This document shows, piece after piece, positions 31,817-41,106 of a stretch of DNA of 64,000 bases. The translations under genes were made by a program, and so were the position numbers. Origin of the DNA: Verrucomicrobiota bacterium (GTDB taxonomy: Bacteria; Verrucomicrobiota; Verrucomicrobiia; Opitutales; Opitutaceae); contig JAFEGX010000125.1 in the NCBI GenBank assembly GCA_018239675.1, positions 1-64,000 of the forward strand. Reading direction: 5' to 3'. Within the stretch, counting starts at the first letter, position 1. Each line of letters opens with the position of its first letter. The notes under the pieces were generated by a model. It saw nothing but the letters and a program-made list of their open reading frames with translations. It was not told the DNA's origin and did no database searches.

Positions 31817-33312
31817 GGGGCCCAGCCCTTCGCCCGCTCGACGGCGCGATGCCAGTCGCGGCGCAGCGCCTGCATGGCGGCGCGATTCGCCCGCGGGCGG
31901 AAGACCCGGTCGGTCCGCCAGAGGCGCGCGATCTCCGCCTGGTCGCGCCAGAAGCCGACGGCGAGGCCGGCCAGGAAGGCGGCGCCGAGGGCGGTGGTCT
32001 CAGTGATGCGCGGCCGCACTGCCGGCACCCGGAGCAGGTCGCTCTGAAACTGCATGAGGGCGTTGTTCACGGTCGCGCCGCCGTCGACCCGCAGCTCGCG
32101 GAGCCGCAGGCCGGCGTCCGCCTGCATCGCGTCAAGCAGGTCCGCCGTCTGGAAGGCGATGCTGTCAAGCGCCGCCCGGGCGAGGTGACCCGCGGTGGTG
32201 CCGCGCGTGAGCCCGACCACGAGCCCGCGGGCCGCCGGATCCCAATGCGGTGCGCCGAGGCCGGTGAAGGCGGGCACGAACCGGACGCCGCCGGCATCGG
32301 GCACGCGCGCGGCCAGCGCCTCCACGTCGGCGGACTGCTCGATGAGCCCGAGGCCGTCGCGCAGCCACTGCACGACCGCGCCGCCCGCGAACACGCTGCC
32401 CTCCAGCGCGTACTCGAGCGGTCCGTCGGGGCCGAGCCGCCAGGCGATCGTGGTGAGGAGCTGGTGGCGGGAGCGCACGGGCCGCCGGCCGGTGTGCAGC
32501 AGGAGAAAGCAGCCCGTGCCGTAGGTGTTCTTGGCGAGGCCGGGACGGAAGCAGCCCTGGCCAAACAGCGCGGCCTGCTGGTCGCCCGCGACGCCGGCGA
32601 TGGGCACGCCGCGCAGGGCCGGGATCGACTCGACCTGGCCGAAGACCCCGCTGCTCGCGCGCACGGCGGGCAGGACGGCGCGGGGGATCCGCAGCAGCCG
32701 CAGCAGTTCGTCGTCCCACTGGCCGGTCGCCAGGTTCAGGAGCAGCGTGCGCGAGGCGTTCGAGACGTCGGTAGCGTGCACCCGGCCGCCGGTGAGCCGC
32801 CACAGCAGCCAGGTGTCGACCGTGCCGAAGGCGAGCTCGCCGCGGGCCGCCCGGCGGCGGGCGCCCGGGACGTGGTCGAGCAGCCACGCCAGCTTCGTGC
32901 CGCTGAAATAGGGATCGAGCACCAGCCCCGTGCGCCGCCGGAACTCCGGCTCGAGCCCGCGCCGCCGCAGTTCCGCGCAGCGCGCCGCGGTGCGGCGGTC
33001 CTGCCAGACGATCGCCGGCGCGAGCGGCCGGCCAGTGCGGCGGTCCCACAGCAGGGTGGTCTCGCGCTGGTTGGTCAGCCCGATCGCGGCGAGGTCGGCG
33101 CCCGCGAGGTTGGCCTCCGCCACCGCGGCCAGCGCGGTGCGGCGCGTGGACGTCCAGAGGTCCTCCGGATCGTGCTCCACCCACCCGGCGCGCGGGAAAT
33201 GCTGCGGAAACTCCTGCTGGGCCGCGCCGCGCACGCGGCCGCGACGGTCGAAGACGAGGGCCCGGGACGAGGTGGTGCCCTGGTCGAGCGCGAGAATGTG
33301 GGGGCGGCCCAT
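31813..33312 (-). CDS. glpK: Glycerol kinase
   Basis: A 499-residue FGGY-family kinase. It starts with the phosphate-binding [19 protein letters not shown], has [19 protein letters not shown] at about 76-94 and the C-terminal signature [24 protein letters not shown]. It converts glycerol to glycerol 3-phosphate. No facilitator or glycerol-3-phosphate dehydrogenase gene is adjacent. It is divergent from the MarR gene; the palindrome in the spacer could affect both. Confidence 0.95.
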   Translation of the reverse strand: MGRPHILALDQGTTSSRALVFDRRGRVRGAAQQEFPQHFPRAGWVEHDPEDLWTSTRRTALAAVAEANLAGADLAAIGLTNQRETTLLWDRRTGRPLAPAIVWQDRRTAARCAELRRRGLEPEFRRRTGLVLDPYFSGTKLAWLLDHVPGARRRAARGELAFGTVDTWLLWRLTGGRVHATDVSNASRTLLLNLATGQWDDELLRLLRIPRAVLPAVRASSGVFGQVESIPALRGVPIAGVAGDQQAALFGQGCFRPGLAKNTYGTGCFLLLHTGRRPVRSRHQLLTTIAWRLGPDGPLEYALEGSVFAGGAVVQWLRDGLGLIEQSADVEALAARVPDAGGVRFVPAFTGLGAPHWDPAARGLVVGLTRGTTAGHLARAALDSIAFQTADLLDAMQADAGLRLRELRVDGGATVNNALMQFQSDLLRVPAVRPRITETTALGAAFLAGLAVGFWRDQAEIARLWRTDRVFRPRANRAAMQALRRDWHRAVERAKGWAP

Positions 33313-33394
33313 GGGGTCGGGGAGAGGGTGGCGACGACCCCGGCGGGCGGCAAGCCCGCCGCGCGAAATTCACGGGCCGGGCTTGCCAGAGATA

Positions 33395-33408
33395 GTAAGC
33401 ACGCTTAC
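33395..33408. promoter_or_regulatory. Operator-like inverted repeat before the MarR-RND operon
   Basis: GTAAGC-AC-GCTTAC is a perfect 6-2-6 inverted repeat ending 13 bp before the ATG of the MarR gene. It is AT-richer than the surroundings and well placed for autorepression of the marR-adaptor-pump operon. Confidence 0.7.
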
Positions 33409-33421
33409 CAGTTGGCCCTTC

Positions 33422-33895
33422 ATGTCCCTCCGCTCCACCCAGATTGACCGCCGCCTCGGCTTCATCATCGGGGACATCAGCCGGCTGGCGCGCCGGGAGT
33501 TCGAGCGCCGGGCGCGGGCGCTCAAGCTGACGCGGGCCCAGTGGCTCTTCCTCTACCACCTCGCCCGGCAGCCCGGCTGCACGCAGAGCGAGCTGGCGGA
33601 AAGCCTGCAGCAGGAGCGCATCACCATCAGCCGCCAGGCCGAGCGGCTGGAGCGGGCCGGCTGGATCGAGCGGCGCGACCGCGCATCGGACCGCCGCGCC
33701 TACCATTTATTCCTGACGAACAAGGCGGAACGCATGACGCGGCGGCTGGACCAACTCGCCCTCCGGCTGCGCGAGGACTACCTCGCGGGCCTGCCGGCCG
33801 GGCGGCGCCACGCGCTCATCGACGACCTCCTTCACATCAAGACCAATCTCCTGCGCATGGAACAGCGCGCCAAACTCTGCCCAGATGAAAATTGA
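33422..33895 (+). CDS. MarR-family transcriptional regulator
   Basis: A 157-residue winged-helix protein: LTRAQWLFLYHLARQPGCTQSELAESLQQERITISRQAERLERAGWIERRDRASDRRAYHLFLT contains the helix-turn-helix and the DxRxxxxxLT wing. The ATG at 33422 begins the dimerisation helix; the frame is open further upstream but antisense to glpK. The end overlaps the adaptor gene by 11 bases. It probably represses the pump operon through the palindrome at 33395. Confidence 0.92.
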   Translation: MSLRSTQIDRRLGFIIGDISRLARREFERRARALKLTRAQWLFLYHLARQPGCTQSELAESLQQERITISRQAERLERAGWIERRDRASDRRAYHLFLTNKAERMTRRLDQLALRLREDYLAGLPAGRRHALIDDLLHIKTNLLRMEQRAKLCPDEN

Positions 33896-35018
33896 CCGTC
33901 GCTCCGTCCACCTCCTGTCGATCCTGTGCCCGCTGCTGGGCGCGGCGCTCCTCGTGACCGCCGGCTGCCGCAAGGGCCCCGCCCGCGGCGGCCCTTCCGC
34001 CGTGCCGGTCCAGGTGGCGGTCGCCACCCAGCAGGACGTGCCCCGCCAGATCGAGGCCATCGGCACGGTCCAGGCGCTCCGCACGGTCACGGTTAAGTCC
34101 CAGGTCGACGGCGTGGTGGCCGTGATCCACTTCCAGGAGGGCCAGGACGTGAAGGTGGGCGACCCGCTCGTCACGCTCGACCGCCGGCCGTTCGAGAACA
34201 GCCTGCGCAGCGCCCGCGCCGACCTCGCGAACGCCCGCGCGATGGCGGACCAGGCGAAGGCCGACCTCGACCGCTACTCGCGGCTCGACCAGCAGGCCGT
34301 CGTCTCGAAGGAGGAGTACGTGCAGTACGTGACGCGGGCCGAGACGACCGCCGCGCAGGTCCAGGCCAAGGAGGCGGCGGTGGCCAACGCCGAGCTCCAG
34401 CTGGGCTACACCGAGATCCGCGCGCCGATCTCTGGGCGCACCGGCCAGCGGCTCCTGCACGAGGGCGCCCTCGTGAAGGCCAACGACAACAGCTTCTCGC
34501 TCGTCACCATCAACCAGCTCGCCCCGATCGCCGTCAGCTTCGGCGTGCCGGAGAAGTCGCTCGACGAGATCCGCGCCGCGTACGCCGCCGGCCGCGCGAT
34601 GGTGTCGGTCACCGAGCGCACCACCGGCCACACCCGGTCGAACGGCAAGGTCGAGTTCATCGACAACACCGTCGACCCTACCACGGGCATGGTGACGCTG
34701 AAGGCGATCTTCCCGAACGACGACGTCGAGCTCTGGCCCGGCCAGTTCGTGTTTGTCGTCCTGCGCGTCGGCACCGATGCCGGCGCCATCGTCGTGCCGA
34801 GCACCGCGGTGCAGACCAGCCAGAACGGCTCGACCATCTTCGTGCTCAAGCCTGACTCCACCGTCGAGCTGCGCACCGTGAAGGTGGCCCGGACCGCCGG
34901 CGACAACACCCTCATCGCCGAGGGCATCCGCGCGGGCGAGACCGTCGTGACGGACGGCCAGCTCCGCCTGCTGCCCGGGATGAAGGCCGAGCCCCGCGCC
35001 CTGCCGGCCGCCCGCTAA
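33885..35018 (+). CDS. RND efflux periplasmic adaptor (membrane fusion protein)
   Basis: A 377-residue lipoprotein: the lipobox LLVTAGC ends at about residue 25. The barrel-sandwich halves are at about 65-100 (KSQVDGVVAVIHFQEGQDVKVGD) and 165-200 (YTEIRAPISGRTGQRL), with an alpha-hairpin between and a beta-barrel and membrane-proximal domain after. This is the MdtA/AcrA-like order. It overlaps the MarR gene and precedes the pump gene by 19 bp. No TolC gene is in this operon, so the outer-membrane partner must come from elsewhere. Confidence 0.95.
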   Translation: MKIDRRSVHLLSILCPLLGAALLVTAGCRKGPARGGPSAVPVQVAVATQQDVPRQIEAIGTVQALRTVTVKSQVDGVVAVIHFQEGQDVKVGDPLVTLDRRPFENSLRSARADLANARAMADQAKADLDRYSRLDQQAVVSKEEYVQYVTRAETTAAQVQAKEAAVANAELQLGYTEIRAPISGRTGQRLLHEGALVKANDNSFSLVTINQLAPIAVSFGVPEKSLDEIRAAYAAGRAMVSVTERTTGHTRSNGKVEFIDNTVDPTTGMVTLKAIFPNDDVELWPGQFVFVVLRVGTDAGAIVVPSTAVQTSQNGSTIFVLKPDSTVELRTVKVARTAGDNTLIAEGIRAGETVVTDGQLRLLPGMKAEPRALPAAR

Positions 35019-35037
35019 CCCGCCCCGCCGCGTCCCC

Positions 35038-38000
35038 ATGAATCTTCCCGCCCTCTGCATCCGCCGGCCGGTGATGACCACGCTGCTGACCGTGGCGCTG
35101 TGCCTGTTCGGCCTGATGGCCTACCGGCTCCTGCCGGTGAGCGACCTGCCGACCGTCGACTTTCCGACCATCGTCGTGAACGCCTCCCTGCCCGGCGCGA
35201 CGCCCGAGACGATGGCCAGCGCCGTCGCCACCGTGCTCGAGCAGCAGTTCTCCACGATCGCCGGCATCGACTCGATGACCTCGACCAGCGCCACCGGCGG
35301 CACGCAGATCACCCTGCAGTTCGCGCTGGAGCGCAACATCGACGCCGCGGCGCAGGACGTCCAGGCCGCGATCGCCGCGGTCCAGCGGCGGCTCCCGAAT
35401 GACATGCCGGCGCCGCCGTCCTTCCGGAAGACGAACCCGGCCGACCAGCCCGTCCTCTACCTCGCCCTCAGCTCGCCGACCCTCCCGCTGTCGGTCGTGG
35501 ACGAGTATGCCGAGACGATGCTGGCGCAGCGCATCTCGACCGTGGATGGCGTCTCGCAGGTCCAGGTGTACGGCGCCCAGAAGTACGCCCTGCGCGTGCG
35601 GCTCGACCCGCGCCTGCTGGCGAGCCGCGGGATCACGCTGGACGACGTGCGGACGGCGCTCAGCGCCCACAATGTCAACCAGCCGACCGGCCTGCTCGAC
35701 GGCTACCGCCAGTCGGTCCAGATCCTGGCCAGCGGCCAGCTGGCGAACGCCAGCGAGTTCACCAACATCGTCGTGGCCTACCGCAACGGCGCGCCGGTGC
35801 GGCTCGGCGAGCTGGCGCAGGTGATCGACAGCGTGCAGGACACGCGGGTGGCCAGCTGGTACGCCGAGCGCGACGCTGCGGGCCGCCTCGAGCCGGCACG
35901 GTCCATCGTGCTGGCCGTGCAGAAGCAGCCGGGCGTGAACACGGTCGAGGTCGTCGGCCGCGTGCGCGCGCTGCTCCCGATCTTCATGAAGCAGATGCCC
36001 GAGTCCGTGAAGCTGAGCGTGCTCCGCGACAACTCGGAGGCGGTGCGCGACTCGGTCCACGACGTGCAGTTCACGCTGATGCTGTCCATCTGCCTCGTCA
36101 TCCTCGTGATCTTCGTCTTCCTGCGCTCGGTGTGGGCGACCGTGATCCCAAGCATCGCGATCCCGATGGCGCTGCTGGGCACGTTCATCGCGATGTATTT
36201 CTGCGGGTACTCGCTCGACAACCTGTCGCTGCTGGCGCTGACGCTCTGCGTGGGCTTCGTCGTGGACGACGCGATCGTGATGCTCGAGAACATCGTGCGG
36301 CACATCGAGGCGGGCCAGCCGGTGCGCGAGGCGGCGTTCCAGGGCTCGAAGGAGATCGGATTCACGATTCTCTCGATGACCCTGTCGCTGGTCGCGGTGT
36401 TCATCCCGCTCATGTTCATGGGCGGCATCCTTGGCCGCCTGCTGCACGAGTTCGCGGTGACGATCACGGCGGCGATCCTGGTGTCGGGCGTGGTGTCGCT
36501 GACGCTGACCCCGATGCTCTGCAGCCGTTTCCTCAAGCCGCACGGCCACGGGGCGCCGGCGGGCGGGTCGGCGCACGGCAAGCTGTATGAGTGGAGCGAG
36601 CGGCTGTTTGACCGGATCCGCGACGCCTACGCGCGGACGCTCAAGCTGAGCCTGCGCCACCGCGGCCTGGTGGTGGCGATCGCCGTCCTGATGGCGGTGC
36701 TGACGGGCGTGCTGGCCAAGGTGCTGCCGCAGGGCTTCATCCCGACGGACGACACCGGCATCGTGCTGGTCTTCACCGAGGCCGCGCAGGACATCTCGTT
36801 CGAGGAGATGGTCCGCCACCAGCAGGCGGCGGCGGCGATCGTCGCGCAGCAGCCCTACGTCGATGCCTTCATGTCGGGCATGGGCGGCGGCGGCGCGATC
36901 AACTCCACCCAGAACCAGGCCCGCATCTTCATGCGGCTGAAGCCGCGCGACCAGCGGCCCTCGATCGACGTGATCATGTCCGACCTGCGCCAGAAGCTGG
37001 CGGCGATCCCCGGCCTGCGCGCCTACCCGCAGGTCCCGCCGGCGATCCGCATCGGCGGCCAGCTGACCAAGGCGCTCTACCAGTTCACGCTCACGGGCAG
37101 CGACCTCACCGAGCTCTACGCCGCGGCCGACAGTCTCGAGAAGAAATTCCGCGCGCTGCCGCAGCTCACGGACGTCAACACCGACCTCCAGATCACCAGC
37201 CCGCAGCTCCGCGTCGACATCCAGCGCGACCGGGCCGCGACCCTCGGCGTGACCCCGCAGCAGATCGAAGAAGCGCTCTACAGCGCGTTCGGCACCCGGC
37301 AGGTGTCGACGATCTACACGCCGACGAACCAGTACTACGTCATCATGGAGGTCGCGCCCGAGTTCCAGCGCGACGCCTCGGCGCTCTCGCTCATCTATCT
37401 CCGCACCCGCGGCGGCAAGCTGGTGTCGCTCGACAACGTCGCGACGCTCCGGCGGAACGTCGGCCCGCTCACCGTCGCGCACCTCGGCCAGCTGCCGGCC
37501 GTGACCATCTCCTTCAACCTCAAGCCCGACGTCTCGCTCGGCGAGGCGACCGCGGCGGTCGAGGCGCTCGCGCGGCGCGAGCTGCCCGCGACGATCAGCT
37601 ACAGCTTTGTCGGCGCCGCCCAGGCGTTCGGCGCGTCGCTGCAGGGCATGGGCCTGCTGCTCGCGACGGCCGTCATCGTGATCTACATCGTGCTCGGCAT
37701 CCTTTACGAGGACTTCATCCACCCGCTGACGATCCTCTCCGGCCTGCCGGCGGCGAGCTTCGGCGCGCTGTTCACGCTCTGGGCGTTCCGCGAGGAGCTG
37801 AACATCATGGGCTACGTCGGCGTGATCCTCCTCATCGGCATCGTGAAGAAGAATGCGATCATGATGATCGACTTCGCGATCGCGAAGGAGCACGAGCAGG
37901 GCGAGTCGTTCAACGCCGAGAAGGCGATCGTCGAGGCCTGCCTGGTGCGGTTCCGGCCGATCATGATGACCACCTTTGCGGCGCTGGCGGGCGCGCTCCC

Positions 38001-38208
38001 GATCGCGCTGGGCCTGGGCTCCGGTGCCGACTCCCGGCGCCCGCTCGGCCTGGCGGTCGTGGGCGGCCTGGTGGTCTCGCAGATGCTGACGCTCTACATC
38101 ACCCCGGTGATCTACATCTACATGGACCACTTCACCATGCGGCTGCGCCAGCGGCGCCGCGCGGCCCACCCGGCGGCGGTGCTGGGCGAGACCGCGGGCG
38201 CCAAGTAG
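35038..38208 (+). CDS. RND efflux pump permease (MdtB/AcrB-like)
   Basis: A 1056-residue inner-membrane proton antiporter with twelve membrane segments and two large periplasmic loops. The proton-relay Asp-Asp pair lies in TM4 (VGFVVDDAIVMLENIV). Other marks are the N-terminal RRPVMTTLLTVAL and the TM10-11 GIVKKNAIMMIDFA signature. Length fits the hydrophobe/amphiphile (HAE1) branch rather than the metal branch, since charged metal-relay residues were not seen. It works with the adaptor just upstream to expel drugs, detergents or metabolites under MarR control. Confidence 0.96.
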   Translation: MNLPALCIRRPVMTTLLTVALCLFGLMAYRLLPVSDLPTVDFPTIVVNASLPGATPETMASAVATVLEQQFSTIAGIDSMTSTSATGGTQITLQFALERNIDAAAQDVQAAIAAVQRRLPNDMPAPPSFRKTNPADQPVLYLALSSPTLPLSVVDEYAETMLAQRISTVDGVSQVQVYGAQKYALRVRLDPRLLASRGITLDDVRTALSAHNVNQPTGLLDGYRQSVQILASGQLANASEFTNIVVAYRNGAPVRLGELAQVIDSVQDTRVASWYAERDAAGRLEPARSIVLAVQKQPGVNTVEVVGRVRALLPIFMKQMPESVKLSVLRDNSEAVRDSVHDVQFTLMLSICLVILVIFVFLRSVWATVIPSIAIPMALLGTFIAMYFCGYSLDNLSLLALTLCVGFVVDDAIVMLENIVRHIEAGQPVREAAFQGSKEIGFTILSMTLSLVAVFIPLMFMGGILGRLLHEFAVTITAAILVSGVVSLTLTPMLCSRFLKPHGHGAPAGGSAHGKLYEWSERLFDRIRDAYARTLKLSLRHRGLVVAIAVLMAVLTGVLAKVLPQGFIPTDDTGIVLVFTEAAQDISFEEMVRHQQAAAAIVAQQPYVDAFMSGMGGGGAINSTQNQARIFMRLKPRDQRPSIDVIMSDLRQKLAAIPGLRAYPQVPPAIRIGGQLTKALYQFTLTGSDLTELYAAADSLEKKFRALPQLTDVNTDLQITSPQLRVDIQRDRAATLGVTPQQIEEALYSAFGTRQVSTIYTPTNQYYVIMEVAPEFQRDASALSLIYLRTRGGKLVSLDNVATLRRNVGPLTVAHLGQLPAVTISFNLKPDVSLGEATAAVEALARRELPATISYSFVGAAQAFGASLQGMGLLLATAVIVIYIVLGILYEDFIHPLTILSGLPAASFGALFTLWAFREELNIMGYVGVILLIGIVKKNAIMMIDFAIAKEHEQGESFNAEKAIVEACLVRFRPIMMTTFAALAGALPIALGLGSGADSRRPLGLAVVGGLVVSQMLTLYITPVIYIYMDHFTMRLRQRRRAAHPAAVLGETAGAK

Positions 38209-38278
38209 GGCGCGAGGGTGGTGGGGTAGTTTGCCGAATTTTGGTGCGGGGCGGGTGCCCTTACCCGCCGGTGCGGGG

Positions 38279-38303
38279 AGCGGGGTGAGGGCACCCCGCC
38301 CAC
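38279..38303. repeat. Dispersed 25-bp hairpin repeat, copy 2 (inverted)
   Basis: An exact reverse complement of 11286-11310. A related weaker hairpin (GCGGGT...ACCCGC) sits just before it at 38250-38268. Both are in the 257-bp space between the pump gene and the DUF1425 gene, which holds no gene. Confidence 0.75.
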
Positions 38304-38465
38304 CTTCCCTGCCGGCTCCCGGCCAGACCGGGCCACGACCGGCGCGAGCGGCCGCTCGACAGTGGCCCCGGCGGGCGCATGATAGGCGCGCCCACCGGAA
38401 AAACTTGGCGAACCTTTCCGGCCCGGTGCAGTCTCAGCCCCTCCTGACCTGACCACCGACCGACC

Positions 38466-38882
38466 ATGAAGACCAAGCACCTCGTTTCCCTGTCCGCCGC
38501 GGGCCTCCTCCTGCTGGCGGGCTGTACGACCCAGCCGACGGGGCCGGCGCCGCAGGATTCCACCAAGTTCACCGTCGAGAACACCGAGAAATTCGTGCTG
38601 CTCGACCAGGCCAGCCTGGCCGCCATCACCTGCACCGGCCTGCAGGAGCGCACGCTCCCCGACGGCCGGATCGAGGTCGTCGCCAACCTCAAGAACCGCG
38701 AGAGCCGTCCGTTCCGGCTCCAGGTCAACTGCGTCTTCAAGGACGAGCAGGGCTTCTCGACCGGCGACGAGACCGCCTTTCAGACCCTCACCATCGGCCG
38801 TCGCGACACCGAGGCCGTGCGCTTCACCGCGGCCAACGACAAGGCCCGGAAATACACGCTGCGCGTCCGCGAGGCGAAGTAG
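38466..38882 (+). CDS. DUF1425 (YcfL-like) lipoprotein
   Basis: A 138-residue lipoprotein with the lipobox LLLLAGC ending at residue 19. The remainder is a small beta-sandwich: DGRIEVVANLKNRESRPFRLQVNCVFKDEQGF and ETAFQTLTIGRRDTEAVRFTAANDKARKYTLRVRE. This matches the DUF1425/YcfL family, which lies near LpoB in E. coli and has no settled function. It is a single gene here. Confidence 0.82.
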   Translation: MKTKHLVSLSAAGLLLLAGCTTQPTGPAPQDSTKFTVENTEKFVLLDQASLAAITCTGLQERTLPDGRIEVVANLKNRESRPFRLQVNCVFKDEQGFSTGDETAFQTLTIGRRDTEAVRFTAANDKARKYTLRVREAK

Positions 38883-38906
38883 GGGCCCGGGATTCGAATT
38901 CCGGCC

Positions 38907-39224
38907 CTAGTCCTTCTTCTTCGGCGGTGGGTTCGGCTCGAAGGTGATGTCCTTCGTCGCTTCGTCCATTTCCTTCTTGGCGGCAGCGATCGCGGCCTGG
39001 TCTTCCGCGGACTCCTTCACGACGGGCTTGCCGGAGGAAAAGTCGATCGTCTTGCCCTCCTGGATCGGCACCTCGGGATGGGTCGGAGCAGAAGCGGGGG
39101 CGGGCTTGGCCGCGACCGGCGGCGGGACGGCCGGCGGTACGGGCCGGGGCCGCCGGTTCCACCAGTAGCCCAGCAGTACGCCCAGGGCGACCGCGAGAAG
39201 GAGCCAGAGATGCCGGCGACGCAT
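38907..39224 (-). CDS. Small single-pass membrane protein, hypothetical
   Basis: A 105-residue protein with one N-terminal membrane segment (LWLLLAVALGVLLGYWW), a Pro/Ala/Arg-rich linker (PRPVPPAVPPPVAAKPAPASA) and an acidic helix AAIAAAKKEMDEATKDI before a Lys-rich tail PPPKKKD. No family is recognised. It is convergent with the DUF1425 gene; the 24-bp gap carries a short palindrome (GGATTCGAATTCC) that may end both transcripts. Confidence 0.6.
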   Translation of the reverse strand: MRRRHLWLLLAVALGVLLGYWWNRRPRPVPPAVPPPVAAKPAPASAPTHPEVPIQEGKTIDFSSGKPVVKESAEDQAAIAAAKKEMDEATKDITFEPNPPPKKKD

Positions 39225-39462
39225 GGCTGCTTATCCCGCATCCTTGGGATCGGCTCAATCCGGAAAGTGGCGGGGCACGACGCAGCGGGATCGGGACGGA
39301 CGCCGAACACCGGACGCCCGACGCCGAAGCCATTCGAAAGGGATGCCTGGGCCACTTTTGGCGTAGGGCGTTCGATGATCGGCGTTCGCTCTAGCCGCCA
39401 CTCGGCCATGCCGACCTGATTCGGATTGAAGTGCGCGGGGCGCGCGGGCTCCCTTGGGCCGA

Positions 39463-40800
39463 GTGTCCCAACCGGTTTTCCTCCGCGAATTGCGCCTCAC
39501 CCTGGCGCTGGCCCTCCCGATCATCGTCGGGCAGGTGAGCCAGATGCTGATGGGCCTGACGGACAGCGTGATGATCGGGCGCACGGGCACGGTCCCGCTC
39601 GCGGCCTCGGCCTTCGGCGGCAATGTCTTCAGCGTGTTCTACGTGCTCGGCATCGGCCTGATGCTGCCGGTGTCGGTGCTCGTCTCGCGCGCCCGCGGCG
39701 CCAGCCGTCCCGAGGAATGCGGCGAATACCTGCGCCACGGGATCGCGCTGGCGCTGGCATTCGGGGCCGCCGAGACCTTGGTCCTGCTGGCGCTCGGGCT
39801 GAAGCTGGCCTGGTTCAGCCAGCCCGCGGAGGTCCTCGCGATCGTGAACCCCTTCTACTCGCTCATTGGCATCTCGATCACGCCGGTGCTGCTGTATCTC
39901 GCAATGCGCCAGTACGCCGAGGCGATGGGCCGGCCCTGGGTGCCCATGTTCATCATGCTCGGCGGCGTCGGCCTCAATGCGTTCCTCAACTGGGTGCTCA
40001 TCTACGGGCATCTCGGCGTGCCGGCGCTCGGCCTTACCGGCGCGGGCATCTCGACGCTCTCGTCGCGCACGCTCGGCACGCTCGTGCTGCTGGGCTGGAT
40101 CCACCTCGACCCCACCCTCCGCCGCGCGTTGCCCGGCCGCTGGTTCGCCCGGCTCGACGGGGCGCGCCTGCGCGAGATGCTGCACCTCGGCCTCCCGGCC
40201 TCCGGCATGCTGCTGTTCGAGAGCGGGGCCTTCGCCGGGGCGGCCATCATGATGGGCTGGCTGGGAGCGGTTCCGCTCGCGTCCCACCAGATCGCGATCT
40301 CCTGCGCGGCGACGACCTTCATGTTCCTCCTCGGCCTGTCCGCGGCGGCCGGCATGCGGGTCAGCGCGGCCCTCGGCGCCGGCGAGGCCGCCCGGCTCCG
40401 GCCCATCGGCTTCAGCGCGCTGGGCCTGGGGGTGCTGCTCGCGGGCACGTTCATGCTGCTTTACCTCGCGATGGGCCGCCGGGTCGCCGGCTGGTTCGTG
40501 ACGGACGCGGCGGTGATCGCGCTGGCCACGCAGCTGCTGGTCGTGACGGCCCTGTTCCAGGTGTTCGACGGCGGGCAGGTCATCGGCGCGGCGATCCTGC
40601 GCGGCCTGAGCGACGTGCGCGTGCCGGCGGTGATCACGTTCATCGCCTACTGGGTGATCGCGATCCCGGGCGGCTACCTGCTCGGCATCCGCGGACCGTT
40701 CGGCGCGCTCGGCATCTGGTCGGCCCTGGCCGCCGGCCTCGCGTTCGCCGCCATCTTCCTCGGGCTGCGTTTCGCGCGCCTGACCCATCGGTCGCCCTAG
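39463..40800 (+). CDS. MATE-family efflux transporter
   Basis: A 445-residue membrane protein with about twelve hydrophobic segments in two pseudo-repeats. The first repeat has IIVGQVSQMLMGLTDSVMIGRTG, the N-terminal signature of NorM-like exporters (Gln and Asp in TM1). It exchanges Na+ or H+ for cationic drugs or metabolites. The start is either GTG 39463 or TTG 39454, without a strong ribosome-binding site; I prefer GTG. Its end is 19 bp from the convergent DUF167 gene. Confidence 0.92.
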   Translation: MSQPVFLRELRLTLALALPIIVGQVSQMLMGLTDSVMIGRTGTVPLAASAFGGNVFSVFYVLGIGLMLPVSVLVSRARGASRPEECGEYLRHGIALALAFGAAETLVLLALGLKLAWFSQPAEVLAIVNPFYSLIGISITPVLLYLAMRQYAEAMGRPWVPMFIMLGGVGLNAFLNWVLIYGHLGVPALGLTGAGISTLSSRTLGTLVLLGWIHLDPTLRRALPGRWFARLDGARLREMLHLGLPASGMLLFESGAFAGAAIMMGWLGAVPLASHQIAISCAATTFMFLLGLSAAAGMRVSAALGAGEAARLRPIGFSALGLGVLLAGTFMLLYLAMGRRVAGWFVTDAAVIALATQLLVVTALFQVFDGGQVIGAAILRGLSDVRVPAVITFIAYWVIAIPGGYLLGIRGPFGALGIWSALAAGLAFAAIFLGLRFARLTHRSP

Positions 40801-40819
40801 AGGTGGGCTGGCCGGCAGT

Positions 40820-41104
40820 TCACTTCGCCAACAGCGCGCCGATCCGGGCCTGCACCTCGGCCAGGCTCAGCCCGGCGACCTGGATCACCTTCTGCCGTGA
40901 GGCGTCGCCGTGCGCGATGGTGACTGCCCGGCGCGGCAGCTGCAGGCACTCCGCGAGAAACTCGCACAGCTCGGCATTGGCGCGGCCCTCGAGCGCGGGG
41001 GCGTGGACCTTGACCTTCAGCGCGTCGCCGAGCCAGCCGACGACCTCGTTGCGCGGGGCGTTCGGGATCGCCTTCAGCGCGAGCCGGCAGGCTGGCGCGG
41101 CCAT
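40820..41104 (-). CDS. YggU/DUF167-family protein
   Basis: A 94-residue protein with the family pattern LALKAIPNAPRNEVVGW near the start and VHAPALEGRANAELCEFLAECL (usually APPVDGKANAALI) in the middle, followed by a basic QKVIQVAG segment. Function is unknown in this widespread family. It follows the Cys/Met PLP gene by 2 bp on the same strand, so it is in one transcript. Confidence 0.88.
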   Translation of the reverse strand: MAAPACRLALKAIPNAPRNEVVGWLGDALKVKVHAPALEGRANAELCEFLAECLQLPRRAVTIAHGDASRQKVIQVAGLSLAEVQARIGALLAK

Positions 41105-41106
41105 GG

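Noticed and set aside
34912-38169. A 1085-codon open frame on the minus strand, opposite the RND adaptor and pump genes
   Set aside because: It is Arg/His/Asp/Gln-rich with no family features and is an artefact of GC-rich codons in the pump gene.
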